Assembly (NCBI GenBank): GCA_910586515.1
Contig: CAJUGL010000018.1
Span: forward strand, 1-56,765
DNA: 56,765 nucleotides
Reading direction: 5' to 3'
Source: an uncultured Acetatifactor sp.
GTDB lineage: Bacteria > Bacillota > Clostridia > Lachnospirales > Lachnospiraceae
This document shows, piece by piece, positions 32,596 through 41,425 of this stretch. The first letter of the stretch is position 1. Each line of letters opens with the position of its first letter. The notes beneath the pieces were generated by a model that saw nothing but the letters and a program-made list of their open reading frames with translations, ran no database searches and was not told where the DNA came from. A program made the translations under genes and the position numbers.

Positions 32596-35040
32596 TTATA
32601 AATTTTTTACAGTGAAGCATACCTTCCCGTTCTTGAATCCCACCGTGACGCTGTCCCCGGGCTGCACCTTCTTCAGCAGAATTTCCTCTGCCAGCGAATC
32701 CTCAACCACGGACTGTATCGCCCGCTTCAGGGGCCTGGCCCCCATCTTGGCATCCGAATACTTCTCCACCAGATGCTCCTTCATCGCGGTTGACATGGAC
32801 AGTTTAATGTCCATCTGCGTCTCGCAGCGCTTATAAAGATTTGAGGCCAGCAGACTTACGATAGCCTTCATGTTTTCCCGGTTCAGCTGATGGAACACAA
32901 TGATATCGTCTATCCTGTTGATAAACTCCGGCTTAAAGCTGTGCTTTATCTCTTCCATGACTCCGGATTTCATCTTCTCATAATCCTTTTTGGCATCGCT
33001 CACCGCCGCAAAGCCGAGATTCTTGGGATCCACAATACGCTGCGCCCCCGCATTGGACGTCATGATTAATACCGTATTTTTAAAGCTCACTTTCCTGCCC
33101 TTGGAATCGGTGATATGTCCGTCGTCCAGTATCTGCAGCAAAATATTGAACACATCGGGATGAGCCTTCTCAATCTCGTCAAACAGCACCACCGAATAAG
33201 GATTCCTGCGCACTTTCTCGCTAAGCTGTCCCCCTTCGTCAAACCCTACATAACCAGGCGGCGAACCGATCATCTTAGATACGGAATGCCCTTCCATGTA
33301 TTCCGACATATCCACGCGGATAATCGCCTCCTCCGAACCGAACATGGCTTCGGCCAAAGCTTTGGAAAGCTCCGTTTTGCCTACACCGGTAGGGCCGAGA
33401 AACAGGAATGAGCCGATTGGTCTTTTCGGGTCCTTCAGTCCTACCCGCCCTCTACGCATGGCCTTTGCCACCGCGGTCACCGCCTCCTCCTGGCCGATCA
33501 CCCGTTTGTGCAGTATTCCCTCCAGCTTCAGCAGTCTCTCGCTTTCCTTCTGGGCAAGCTTTGCCACCGGAATCTTGGTCCACATGGCCACCACTTCCGC
33601 AATCTCGTTCTCGCCGATGGTGTATCTTTTGTCCGTCTCCTGCCCCTCGGCCCGCTTCTTCATCCGCTGCAGTTTTTTCGTCAGCTCATCCTGACTGCGT
33701 TTAATCTCCACAGCCTGGGAAAACGCCTCCATACGAATGGAGCGCTCTATCTGCTGATCCATCTTCTTAATCTGCTCCACAAGAGACTTCTGCTTATCCG
33801 GCATATCCAGCGCTCTGAGTCTGGCTCCGGCAGCCGCCTCATCGATCAGATCAATTGCCTTATCCGGCAGGTTTCTGTCGTTGATATACCGGCTTGAGAG
33901 CCTCACCGCCGCATCCACTGCCTCCGGGGTAATGCTGACCTTATGGTGTTCCTCGTACTGGCCCTTTATGCCCTCCAGTATCCGAATGGCTTCCTCCTCG
34001 GTAGGTTCTTCCACATTTACAGGTTGAAAACGTCTTTCCAGAGCCGCATCCCGCTCAATATACTTGCGGTATTCCACTATTGTGGTGGCGCCGATGAGCT
34101 GCAGTTCTCCCCTGGCCAGAGACGGCTTGAGAATATTGGAGGCATCAATGGCTCCCTCCGCGCCCCCCGCGCCGATAAGCGTATGAAGCTCGTCCAGAAA
34201 CAGAATTACATTGCCGTCATCGATTACCTCCCTGATAACCCGCTTGATTCTTTCCTCAAACTCCCCTCGATACTTGCTCCCTGCCACCATTCCCGACAAG
34301 TCAAGCGTAAGCACTCTCTTATCCTTCACCGTAAAAGGTACCTTGCCCTCCACTATGCGCTGAGCCAGCCCCTCCACCACTGCGGTCTTGCCGACTCCCG
34401 GCTCCCCGATAAGGCAGGGATTATTCTTCGTCCTCCTGCTGAGAATCTGAATCAGTCTGCTGATCTCTTCCTCGCGCCCGATGACAGGGTCCAGTCTTCC
34501 CTCCGCCGCAATGGCGGTGAGATCCTTGCTGTACTGATTCAACGCCGAAGTTCTGCCCTTTCCCTGAGCCTTCCTGCCCAAATCTTCCTTGTACAGATTG
34601 CTGTCCTGACCGATGGCCGCAAGGGTATCTCCGTAGATCTTCTGCACATTTACCCCCAGAGTGTTCAGCAGACGCACCGCCACATTCTCTCCCTCTTTGA
34701 TAATCGCCAGCAGAATATGCTCCGTGCCCGTACCCTTCTGTCCGAATCTGGCGGCCTGTCTGTGGGCCTCCTCCAGAATCTTTTTCGCCCTGGGAGAATA
34801 TCCCTCCCTCTCCTTCAGCCCCACACCGCCGTCAAAGGCTATCAATTCCTGAATCATCTCCAGCACCTGAGACAGTTCCACGCCATTTTCCGCCAGAACC
34901 TTGTGCGCCACGCCCTCCTGCTCCTTCAGCAGCCCGGCCAGAATATGCTCCGTCCCTATATACCCCTGCTTCAGGCGTCCGGCATACCTGGAAGCATAGT
35001 GCAATGCCTCCTGCGCCTTCTCCGTAAATTGTGACTGCAT
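32596..35040 (-). CDS. clpC: ClpC-type AAA+ protease ATPase
   Basis: Unfoldase that feeds ClpP. About 814 aa. Double Clp N-terminal repeat (residues ~1-145), first AAA module with GEPGVGKTAVVEGLA and FLDELHTLIGAG, a middle coiled segment, and second AAA module with GPTGVGKTELSKALA and LFDEIEKAHPDVFN, then a C-terminal D2 small domain. ATG at 35040 follows GAGAGGG. The usual ctsR-mcsA-mcsB partners are absent; a YtrA-type GntR regulator gene sits directly upstream instead, sharing the promoter at 35608-35636. Confidence 0.94.
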   Translation of the reverse strand: MQSQFTEKAQEALHYASRYAGRLKQGYIGTEHILAGLLKEQEGVAHKVLAENGVELSQVLEMIQELIAFDGGVGLKEREGYSPRAKKILEEAHRQAARFGQKGTGTEHILLAIIKEGENVAVRLLNTLGVNVQKIYGDTLAAIGQDSNLYKEDLGRKAQGKGRTSALNQYSKDLTAIAAEGRLDPVIGREEEISRLIQILSRRTKNNPCLIGEPGVGKTAVVEGLAQRIVEGKVPFTVKDKRVLTLDLSGMVAGSKYRGEFEERIKRVIREVIDDGNVILFLDELHTLIGAGGAEGAIDASNILKPSLARGELQLIGATTIVEYRKYIERDAALERRFQPVNVEEPTEEEAIRILEGIKGQYEEHHKVSITPEAVDAAVRLSSRYINDRNLPDKAIDLIDEAAAGARLRALDMPDKQKSLVEQIKKMDQQIERSIRMEAFSQAVEIKRSQDELTKKLQRMKKRAEGQETDKRYTIGENEIAEVVAMWTKIPVAKLAQKESERLLKLEGILHKRVIGQEEAVTAVAKAMRRGRVGLKDPKRPIGSFLFLGPTGVGKTELSKALAEAMFGSEEAIIRVDMSEYMEGHSVSKMIGSPPGYVGFDEGGQLSEKVRRNPYSVVLFDEIEKAHPDVFNILLQILDDGHITDSKGRKVSFKNTVLIMTSNAGAQRIVDPKNLGFAAVSDAKKDYEKMKSGVMEEIKHSFKPEFINRIDDIIVFHQLNRENMKAIVSLLASNLYKRCETQMDIKLSMSTAMKEHLVEKYSDAKMGARPLKRAIQSVVEDSLAEEILLKKVQPGDSVTVGFKNGKVCFTVKNL

Positions 35041-35106
35041 AAATTTCCCTCTCATTCTGTCTTTACTGAATCAAAAAGACCTAAAGCCCTCTCATAGGGG
35101 ATCCCC

Positions 35107-35475
35107 CTATTCATAATCTTGGTAAATTTCCTCAATTAATTCATGAATCTCCGCTTTTGAAATATTTTTGCAGCTTCCCTTGGCCAAAATGACCTGCAGC
35201 TCCTTTTTCAAATCGCCCAGGGTCCGCATCTTATCAATGTCCAGAGCGATCACCGCCCCTTTTCTGCGGTCAACCTTCACATAGCCTTCCTGCCGCAGAA
35301 CAGTATACGCTTTATTGACTGTATGCATGTTAATGCCGATAGATTCCGCCAGCTGGCGCACACTGGGCAGGGAATCTCCCTCCCTGAATCGTGAAGCGGC
35401 GATTCCCATAATGATTTGATTGCACAGCTGAAGATACAACGCCTCGCCGCTGCTGAAGTCTATTTCAATAAGCAT
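35107..35475 (-). CDS. GntR family regulator, YtrA type
   Basis: 122 aa. Winged helix-turn-helix of the GntR class (residues ~10-75: ALYLQLCNQIIMGIAASRFREGDSLPSVRQLAESIGINMHTVNKAY in part), followed by only a short helical tail, as in YtrA proteins that lack a ligand domain. GGAGG precedes the ATG. Such regulators usually control an adjacent ABC transporter; here the downstream partner is clpC. A palindrome AGTATGATACT within the promoter suggests autoregulation. The leader also carries a MITE-derived hairpin. Confidence 0.9.
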   Translation of the reverse strand: MLIEIDFSSGEALYLQLCNQIIMGIAASRFREGDSLPSVRQLAESIGINMHTVNKAYTVLRQEGYVKVDRRKGAVIALDIDKMRTLGDLKKELQVILAKGSCKNISKAEIHELIEEIYQDYE

Positions 35476-35512
35476 GAGATTCCTCCTCTCCGCCCTGAAA
35501 AATTTCCTCTGT

Positions 35513-35544
35513 GTAACAGTTCAGACAGGGCGCTGAGCTGTTAC
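35513..35544. mobile_element. Solo 32-bp MITE hairpin in the gntR-clpC leader
   Basis: GTAACAGTTCAG...CTGAGCTGTTAC, identical apart from one base to the right-end hairpin of the 140-bp element (1418-1449), in opposite orientation. It lies between the gntR promoter and ribosome-binding site, so the leader RNA would contain it. Deletion between the GTAACAGTTCAG repeats of a full element would give exactly this form. Flanks are only roughly similar (TTTCCTCTG and TTTCCGCTG). Confidence 0.75.
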
Positions 35545-35607
35545 TTTCCGCTGCGATGCAGAACAGAAAGCGGCAGATAATTGTGCTCACGAGTATAGAA
35601 CAGTTAA

Positions 35608-35636
35608 ATCATAAATCAGCAGTATGATACTGTCAA
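35608..35636 (-). promoter_or_regulatory. gntR-clpC promoter with operator-like palindrome
   Basis: TTGACA (35631-35636), 17-bp spacer, TATGAT (35608-35613). AGTATGATACT (35621-35631), a perfect 5-1-5 palindrome, lies in the spacer and touches the -35 box: a good candidate site for the GntR protein. Confidence 0.7.
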
Positions 35637-35679
35637 CCGAAGTTGAAAAAAGTTTAGAGCTTTTTTATACTTCTAAACA

Positions 35680-35715
35680 AGCGGCAAACCTGCATTGCAC
35701 GTGCCTGCGCATAAA
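35680..35715. repeat. Shared 3'-flank motif, copy 2
   Basis: AGCGGCAAAC (35680-35689) then GCAC, two bases, GCCTGCGCATAAA (35697-35715). Same blocks and order as at 12905-12949, with a shorter gap. It lies just beyond the terminator of the second SH3b gene. Confidence 0.45.
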
Positions 35716-35717
35716 GC

Positions 35718-35753
35718 AAAACAGGGAGTACCCCGCGGAATATTCCCTGTTTT
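35718..35753 (-). terminator. Terminator after the second SH3b gene
   Basis: AAAACAGGGA and TCCCTGTTTT form a perfect 10-bp stem. On the minus strand it ends TTTTGCTTT. Confidence 0.8.
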
Positions 35754-35763
35754 CAGATTATCC

Positions 35764-37281
35764 TTATTGTTCTTCGTCTCCGTCTTTCCCCAGGAACCCG
35801 TATTCGAATTCGTCATCTTCCGCCAGGAAATTCTTATTTCTTGCCTTCTGGGCGGCAGCCTGAGCAGACTGCACGGGCCTTCCCCCCTGGACTGAGGGCC
35901 TTGCTCCCTGAGGCGCATCCGCCGCTCTCTGAGGCCTTACGCTCCCTGCAGGCCTTCCTCCCTGAGCCGGACCCGCCGGTCTCTGATTCTGGGGCGCGCC
36001 AGGAGGCTTTATACTCTGCATCGCAGGCCTTCCCCCCTGAACCGCTCCTGCTGCCCTCTGCCCCTGCTGCGCTCCCGCAGGTTTCTGGCCGGAAGCCGGA
36101 CCGGGCCGTACCGGACTCTTGCCTGCAGGATTCTGCATGGGTTTGGCCCCGGCGGACGTACCCGCAGGTCTTGCCCCCTGCACCGCTCCGGCAGGTCTCT
36201 GGGTCCTTCCCTGAGACGTCTGATTCGGAACGGTTCTCTGGCTGCCCGGCTTGTTTCCTGCAGCCGGTCTCTCTGAGCCCACAGTCTGCATCCCCCTCTG
36301 ACCGCCGGAACTTTTTTTCCTCAGCGTCTCCTTTTCCACCTCGTTGAAATATGCGGAATCCATCATATCTCTGATCTTAAAGACCAGGAATCCTATCCCC
36401 GCGGAGGCGGCCACCACCAAAATGACCAAAATGATAATAATCAGCTTCTGATTTTTTATCTCTTTCTGACTGGCCTCCAGCAGCTCCGTATTTTTATTCA
36501 CACTTTCGAACATTTTCTCAATGGAATAGCCCTGAGGACTTGGCGCCTCATTGTCCACCAGAAGCCATTCGCCGTCTCTCAGCAGCGTATCGTAACGCTT
36601 CACCTCCGGAGCCGTATCCTGAGGAGGAGCTTCCTCCGGCGCGGAACCTTCCCCCTGACCGCCCGTACCGTCAGACAGCACGACAAAATCAGAACGAATA
36701 AATCCGTCTACCTGGGCACTCTCAGAGATGTAGCTCACCTGATACCAGATCCTGCCGTCCTCAGCAGTCGCCTGACCCGTGGCAGTCAATACTGTCTCCG
36801 GAGGAATCTCCGCCAGAATATTTCCCTCGGAGGAGGCACGATCACGGATCCTCGCAGCATCTCCCTGCACGGTGGCGCTGACCGGATCAATTGGGGTCAC
36901 CCCTTCGGGAACGCCCCCTCCTTCCCCCTCGCCGCCTCCGCTCTGAGTCGGGGTATCTCCCGTAACCTCCACGAGATCCGAACGGACATATCCTGTGGTA
37001 TTTGCATTCACCTCAACCTGATACCAGGTATAACCGTCCGATCCCTGTACCTGATTGAGCACCTTCAGCACCTTTCCGTTCTCGGCCCCGCTCACTGTGG
37101 CGCTTGAGGTACTGGCCTCCTGCCGTATGTTTATCCCTTTGGGAGAAGTGACCTTCGCCTGAGTCTCCGCATGGCCTACCATCCCTGAGGAGAAAAATCC
37201 CCATACGAACACCCCCGCTCCCACCATCAGCGCAAGCATACCTGCCCACAGCTTCTGTCTTAATTCTTTCGCATTCTTCAT
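35764..37281 (-). CDS. Exported/membrane SH3b protein with low-complexity tail
   Basis: About 505 aa. Signal peptide (MKNAKELRQKLWAGMLALMV to about GHAETQA), then two SH3b domains (SPKGINIRQEASTSSATVSG; DAARIRDRASSEGNILAEIP), an extracytoplasmic linker, a membrane helix (residues ~280-300, LIIIILVILVVAASAGIGFL), and a ~190-residue cytoplasmic tail rich in Pro, Ala, Gly, Gln and Arg with imperfect QRPAGAVQGARPAG-type repeats, ending in an acidic FLAEDDEFEYGFLG. It probably binds the cell wall outside and an unknown partner inside. ATG at 37281 follows AAGGAG. Confidence 0.85.
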   Translation of the reverse strand: MKNAKELRQKLWAGMLALMVGAGVFVWGFFSSGMVGHAETQAKVTSPKGINIRQEASTSSATVSGAENGKVLKVLNQVQGSDGYTWYQVEVNANTTGYVRSDLVEVTGDTPTQSGGGEGEGGGVPEGVTPIDPVSATVQGDAARIRDRASSEGNILAEIPPETVLTATGQATAEDGRIWYQVSYISESAQVDGFIRSDFVVLSDGTGGQGEGSAPEEAPPQDTAPEVKRYDTLLRDGEWLLVDNEAPSPQGYSIEKMFESVNKNTELLEASQKEIKNQKLIIIILVILVVAASAGIGFLVFKIRDMMDSAYFNEVEKETLRKKSSGGQRGMQTVGSERPAAGNKPGSQRTVPNQTSQGRTQRPAGAVQGARPAGTSAGAKPMQNPAGKSPVRPGPASGQKPAGAQQGQRAAGAVQGGRPAMQSIKPPGAPQNQRPAGPAQGGRPAGSVRPQRAADAPQGARPSVQGGRPVQSAQAAAQKARNKNFLAEDDEFEYGFLGKDGDEEQ

Positions 37282-37297
37282 CCGCCTGTCTCCTTGA

Positions 37298-37750
37298 TTA
37301 ATTGTCTCGCGTAAATCTCCTCTGCCCTTCTTCCGCCTTATGCTCCATACCGAAGCCCTGCGCATTCTTCATCATCATTTCTCTCTGCTTGGCCTCCAGA
37401 TTGCGGTGCACCTTAATCTCGCAGTCAGGGCAATACTCGCCCGAGCGAATCTGCTTACCGCAGAGTTCGCAGCGCATATATACCTTTGACCCCTCCGCGA
37501 TCTCCAACCTGCCGTCCTTCAGCAAATGCCTGATCGTACGCTGTGACACGCCCACCGCGTTCTCAATCTGCGCGGCAGTGGCGCCTCTGTGCTGCTCTAT
37601 ATATCCTCTCACTTTTCCGTAATCGTCATAATCCACGGCCCCGCACAGCTCACAGTGATACTCGCCCACTCCCTTAAATACCATGACACCGCCGCACTCC
37701 TTGCACACGCGGGGAATATTATACATATCCAATGCACCCAGACCGCTCAT
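37298..37750 (-). CDS. Zinc-ribbon / helix-turn-helix protein, YvyF-like
   Basis: About 150 aa. N-terminal zinc ribbon (CKECGG...CELCG), a central helix-turn-helix (GATAAQIENAVGVSQRTIRHLL), and a second zinc ribbon (CELCGKQIRSGEYCPDC). The order matches YvyF/TIGR03826 proteins encoded in flagellar operons of Firmicutes. Here it is not near flagellar genes but next to an SH3b gene and purD. ATG at 37750 follows GGAGG. DNA binding is plausible but unproven. Confidence 0.82.
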   Translation of the reverse strand: MSGLGALDMYNIPRVCKECGGVMVFKGVGEYHCELCGAVDYDDYGKVRGYIEQHRGATAAQIENAVGVSQRTIRHLLKDGRLEIAEGSKVYMRCELCGKQIRSGEYCPDCEIKVHRNLEAKQREMMMKNAQGFGMEHKAEEGQRRFTRDN

Positions 37751-37786
37751 CTGCAACACCTCCGTCCTTTCCTGTTTATGCTCAGC

Positions 37787-39064
37787 CTATGCCTCGTCTA
37801 TCGCCCTGCCGATATCCCGGCGCATGTATTTATTGCCGAAGGAAATCCACTCCGCAGCCTCATATGCTTTAGCCCTGGCCTCCTGAAGCGTGGCGCTTTT
37901 GGCGGTCACTCCCAGCACCCTTCCTCCGTTGGTGACTATGCGTCCTTCTTCATCCGCTCTGGTTCCCGCGTGAAAACAGTAATATTCCTCCCGCTCCTGA
38001 AAACGCTCAAGCCCTGTGATTTCAAAGCCCTTCTGATAGGAGACGGGATACCCCTCCGACGCAAGAACCACACAGACAGCCGCATTATCCTCAAACTCCA
38101 GATTTATCTCATCCAATCTTGAGTCAATACAGGCGTCTACCACATCCATTATATCATTTTTCATTCTGCAAAGCACCACCTGGGCTTCCGGATCACCGAA
38201 TCTGGCATTGTATTCCAGTACCTTCGGTCCCTGGGGCGTCAGCATCAGTCCGAAGAAAATAACCCCCTTAAACTCTCTGCCTTCCGCCCGCATGGCGTCC
38301 ACCGTAGGCTGGTAAATATGCCTGCGGCAGAAAGCGTCCACCTCCCCGGTATAAAACGGACTGGGCGAGAAACATCCCATACCGCCTGTGTTGGGTCCCT
38401 GATCCCCGTCTCCGGCGCGCTTGTGATCCTGCGCGGAGGTCATGGGAATAACCGTCTTTCCGTCCACAAAAGCCAGCACGGATACTTCCCTGCCGGTGAG
38501 GAATTCTTCCACCACCAGCTTATCTCCCGCGCTGCCAAAGTGCTTATCCTGCATAATTTCCCTGACCCCGGCCCTTGCTTCCTCCAGGGTATTGCAGATC
38601 AGCACACCCTTGCCCAGAGCCAGGCCGTCCGCCTTGAGCACCACCGGCATTTCTGCTTTCTCCAGATAAGCCAGCGCATTCTCCGGATTGTCAAAAGTCT
38701 CATAACCTGCCGTGGGAATATTGTATTTTTTCATCAGATCCTTGGAAAACGCCTTGCTGCTCTCCAGAATCGCAGCCTTTTTGTTCGGGCCGAACACCCT
38801 GAAACCCGCTTCCTCCAGCTCATCCACCAGGCCGCCTGCCAGGGGATCGTCCGGCGCTACAAAGACCAGATCAATCTCATGCTCTCCGGCATATGCGGTA
38901 ATCCTGTCAAATTCCATCACCCCGATAGAAGGATCACATTCCGCGATCTGCGCAATCCCGGCGTTGCCGGGGATGCAGTAGAGCTTATCCACTCTGCTGC
39001 TTTTTGCCATACTGACTGCGATGGCGTGCTCCCGCCCGCCGCTGCCTATGATCAAAACCTTCAT
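37787..39064 (-). CDS. purD: Phosphoribosylamine-glycine ligase
   Basis: Second step of purine synthesis. 425 aa, ATP-grasp fold. The N-terminus MKVLIIGSGGREHAIAVSMA is diagnostic; the ATP-grasp core shows VLKADGLALGKGVLIC, GGMGCFSPSPFYT and the metal-binding EYNARFGDPEAQVVL. GAGGTG precedes the ATG. Last of the purE-purM-purN-purD run. Confidence 0.97.
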   Translation of the reverse strand: MKVLIIGSGGREHAIAVSMAKSSRVDKLYCIPGNAGIAQIAECDPSIGVMEFDRITAYAGEHEIDLVFVAPDDPLAGGLVDELEEAGFRVFGPNKKAAILESSKAFSKDLMKKYNIPTAGYETFDNPENALAYLEKAEMPVVLKADGLALGKGVLICNTLEEARAGVREIMQDKHFGSAGDKLVVEEFLTGREVSVLAFVDGKTVIPMTSAQDHKRAGDGDQGPNTGGMGCFSPSPFYTGEVDAFCRRHIYQPTVDAMRAEGREFKGVIFFGLMLTPQGPKVLEYNARFGDPEAQVVLCRMKNDIMDVVDACIDSRLDEINLEFEDNAAVCVVLASEGYPVSYQKGFEITGLERFQEREEYYCFHAGTRADEEGRIVTNGGRVLGVTAKSATLQEARAKAYEAAEWISFGNKYMRRDIGRAIDEA

Positions 39065-39105
39065 GCCGTCACCTCATCCTCTCCGTATATATCTCCCCCT
39101 GCCTC

Positions 39106-39732
39106 TCAACACTTGACAACGGCCCGGCCGTCCTCCAGCCGAATCCTTCCGTTGGCAATATCGTCGATCGCCCGGGGAAGCAGAATCCATTCCGCCTGCT
39201 CCATCACGCGCCGCTGAAGAATCTCAGGGGTATCCCCCTCCTTCACCTCCACCGCCTTCTGAGAAATGATCGGTCCCTCGTCCATGCCCTCATTCACAAA
39301 ATGCACGGTGGCGCCGGTCACCTTCACTCCCCGTTCCAACACTTTTTCGTGGACCTTCAGCCCATAATATCCCACCCCGCAGAAAGAAGGAATCAAAGCC
39401 GGATGGACATTCACGATTCTGCCGTCGAATTTTTCCACCATCTCCGCGGGTATCCTCACCAGAAATCCGGCCAGAACCACCAGATCCGGCGCCAGTTCGC
39501 ACATCTTTGCGGTAAAGGCCGCGTTAAAAGCTTCCCTGTCGGAGTATTGCTTCGGCGAGATACATATGCCGGGAATCCCCCGGGCCTCCGCGCGCTCCAG
39601 CGCTTTTGCCCCCTGATTATTGCTGATGACGGCAATGACTTCCGTATTGGTGAGTCTGCCCTCTTCCATGGCATCCAAAATGGCCTGCAGATTGGTTCCT
39701 CCTCCGGAGACGCATACCACTACCCTCAGCAT
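39106..39732 (-). CDS. purN: Phosphoribosylglycinamide formyltransferase
   Basis: Transfers formyl from 10-formyl-THF to GAR. 208 aa. CVSGGGTNLQAILDA at the start and catalytic NVHPALIPSF (Asn, His), followed by TGATVHFVNEGMDEGPII. The start overlaps the purM stop by 7 bp, indicating translational coupling. GAAAGAGGTG lies before the ATG. Confidence 0.96.
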   Translation of the reverse strand: MLRVVVCVSGGGTNLQAILDAMEEGRLTNTEVIAVISNNQGAKALERAEARGIPGICISPKQYSDREAFNAAFTAKMCELAPDLVVLAGFLVRIPAEMVEKFDGRIVNVHPALIPSFCGVGYYGLKVHEKVLERGVKVTGATVHFVNEGMDEGPIISQKAVEVKEGDTPEILQRRVMEQAEWILLPRAIDDIANGRIRLEDGRAVVKC

Positions 39733-40751
39733 ATATCGACACCTCTTTCACCTGCCTCGCAGATGCCGACCGTCCAGGCGGTCTCCCCGGCTCCCCGGAT
39801 AGCCTCAACAGTCTTCTCCGCATCCGCCTCCGCTACCGCCAGAACCATGCCCAATCCCATATTGTATGTATTGTACATCATCTGCTCCTCAATCTGCCCC
39901 TTCTCCTGGAGCAGTCTGAAAATCGGAGGAATGCTGTAGCTGTCCTTCTTCACCCTGGCCCGGATGCCCTCCGGAAGCATTCTGGGAATATTCTCGTAAA
40001 AGCCCCCTCCCGTGATATGGCTTGCCCCCTTCACCTTAACGCCGGCTTCTCTCACGGCCCTCAGTGCTTTGACATATATCTTCGTGGGCGTCAGCAAGGT
40101 GTCTCCCAAAGTGCCGCCCAACTCCTCATAATAGGTGTCCAGGCTTTCTCTCGTCATCTCAAATACACTGCGCACCAGCGAGAAACCGTTGGAATGCACC
40201 CCTGAGGAAGCAATCCCCACCAGCACGTCTCCCGCGTTAATCTGCGCCCCTGTAATCATGTCCTTCTCGTCCGCAATGCCCACGGCAAATCCCGCCAGAT
40301 CATACTCTTCTTCCGGCATCAGCCCCGGATGCTCCGCCGTCTCGCCGCCCAGAAGCGCAGCGCCTGCCTGCACGCATCCCTCCGCAACACCCTTTACAAT
40401 AGACGCGGTCTTCTCCGGATAGTTCTTCCCGCAGGCTATATAATCCAGAAAAAACAACGGCTCGCCTCCTGCGCAGGCCACATCGTTCACGCACATGGCC
40501 ACACAGTCAATCCCCACCGTATCATGCCTGTCCATGAGAAACGCAAGCTTCAGCTTGGTTCCCACTCCGTCCGTGCCGGACAGCAGCACCGGCTTCTCCA
40601 TTCCCTTCACGGCCCCCAGGGAAAACGCGCCTGAAAAACCGCCTATCCCCCCAAGAACCTCCGGACGCAAAGTCTGCTTTACATGAGATTTCATCATTTC
40701 CACTGACCTGTAACCAGCCTCAATATCCACTCCCGCTTTTTTGTAATCCAC
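39726..40751 (-). CDS. purM: Phosphoribosylformylglycinamidine cyclo-ligase
   Basis: Forms AIR from FGAM. 341 aa, AIRS family: MDYKKAGVDIEAGYRSVEMM, SGTDGVGTKLKLA, CVNDVACAGGEPLFFLDYIA and LLGGETAEHPG are all present. The ATG lies 41 bp after purE, with GGGGGA upstream. It is followed by an overlapping purN. Confidence 0.97.
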   Translation of the reverse strand: MDYKKAGVDIEAGYRSVEMMKSHVKQTLRPEVLGGIGGFSGAFSLGAVKGMEKPVLLSGTDGVGTKLKLAFLMDRHDTVGIDCVAMCVNDVACAGGEPLFFLDYIACGKNYPEKTASIVKGVAEGCVQAGAALLGGETAEHPGLMPEEEYDLAGFAVGIADEKDMITGAQINAGDVLVGIASSGVHSNGFSLVRSVFEMTRESLDTYYEELGGTLGDTLLTPTKIYVKALRAVREAGVKVKGASHITGGGFYENIPRMLPEGIRARVKKDSYSIPPIFRLLQEKGQIEEQMMYNTYNMGLGMVLAVAEADAEKTVEAIRGAGETAWTVGICEAGERGVDIC

Positions 40752-40792
40752 ATTTCCCCCTATCCGTGCGCCGGACGGCGCACTAATCTGCC

Positions 40793-41341
40793 TTATTTTT
40801 TCTGATTGTCCATATAGGTTCTGTAGCCCAGCTCCTGCAGCCTGGCATCCTTTGCCATCACCTGATCACGCAGCTTCCCGCTGTACTCTTTCAGCCTTCC
40901 CAGCAATTCCGGATCGGATGTGGCCAGAATCTTCGCCGCCAAAAGCCCTGCGTTTGCGCCGCCGTTGATTGCCACCGTAGCCACCGGTATCCCCGAAGGC
41001 ATCTGCACGATCGAATAAAGAGAATCCCGCCCTCCCAAAGAGGAGGTATGCATGGGAATTCCGATAACGGGCATGGGGAAAATCGCCGCGCACATGCCCG
41101 GCAGATGCGCCGCCATTCCGGCTCCCGCAATGATCACCTTAAATCCCTTCTCCTCTGCATTTTTCGCATATTCGAGGAAAACATCCGGTTCCCTGTGCGC
41201 GCTGATGATCGCCATCTCATAGGGAATCCCCAATTCCTCCAGAATGTCCGCAGCCTTTGCCATCACCGGCATATCCGAATCACTGCCCATCACAATGCCC
41301 ACACGCGGCCCGCCCGCTGTCCGTTCTTCAGTTCCAGCCAT
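40793..41341 (-). CDS. purE: N5-carboxyaminoimidazole ribonucleotide mutase
   Basis: Purine pathway step that gives CAIR. 182 aa. GSDSDMPVM near the start, SAHREPD, and the conserved SSLGGRDSLYSIVQMPSGIP and NGGANAGLLAAKIL. GGAGGA precedes the ATG. First gene of purE-M-N-D, from a promoter at 41394-41422. No purK is seen in the window. Confidence 0.96.
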   Translation of the reverse strand: MAGTEERTAGGPRVGIVMGSDSDMPVMAKAADILEELGIPYEMAIISAHREPDVFLEYAKNAEEKGFKVIIAGAGMAAHLPGMCAAIFPMPVIGIPMHTSSLGGRDSLYSIVQMPSGIPVATVAINGGANAGLLAAKILATSDPELLGRLKEYSGKLRDQVMAKDARLQELGYRTYMDNQKK

Positions 41342-41393
41342 ACTCTCCTCCTTCAGCCTGTTGTCTCCGTATTCCTACGGCATCCTATCTTCT

Positions 41394-41422
41394 AGTTTAC
41401 TAAAAACCGCCATTGTATGCAA
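41394..41422 (-). promoter_or_regulatory. purE operon promoter
   Basis: TTGCAT (41417-41422), 17-bp spacer, TAAACT (41394-41399) on the minus strand, directly after the peptidase stop codon. The leader is only about 45 nt, too short for a purine riboswitch. Confidence 0.6.
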
Positions 41423-41425
41423 CCA

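Noticed and set aside
32402..32620. 72-codon frame between clpC and the radA-linked gene
   Set aside because: It overlaps the clpC stop and a likely promoter stretch; the composition is not protein-like.
35084..35112. Short palindrome ATAGGGG/CCCCTAT after gntR
   Set aside because: The stem is only 7 bp with a 3-nt loop, there is no U run, and it lies at the gntR stop. It is too small to call a terminator.
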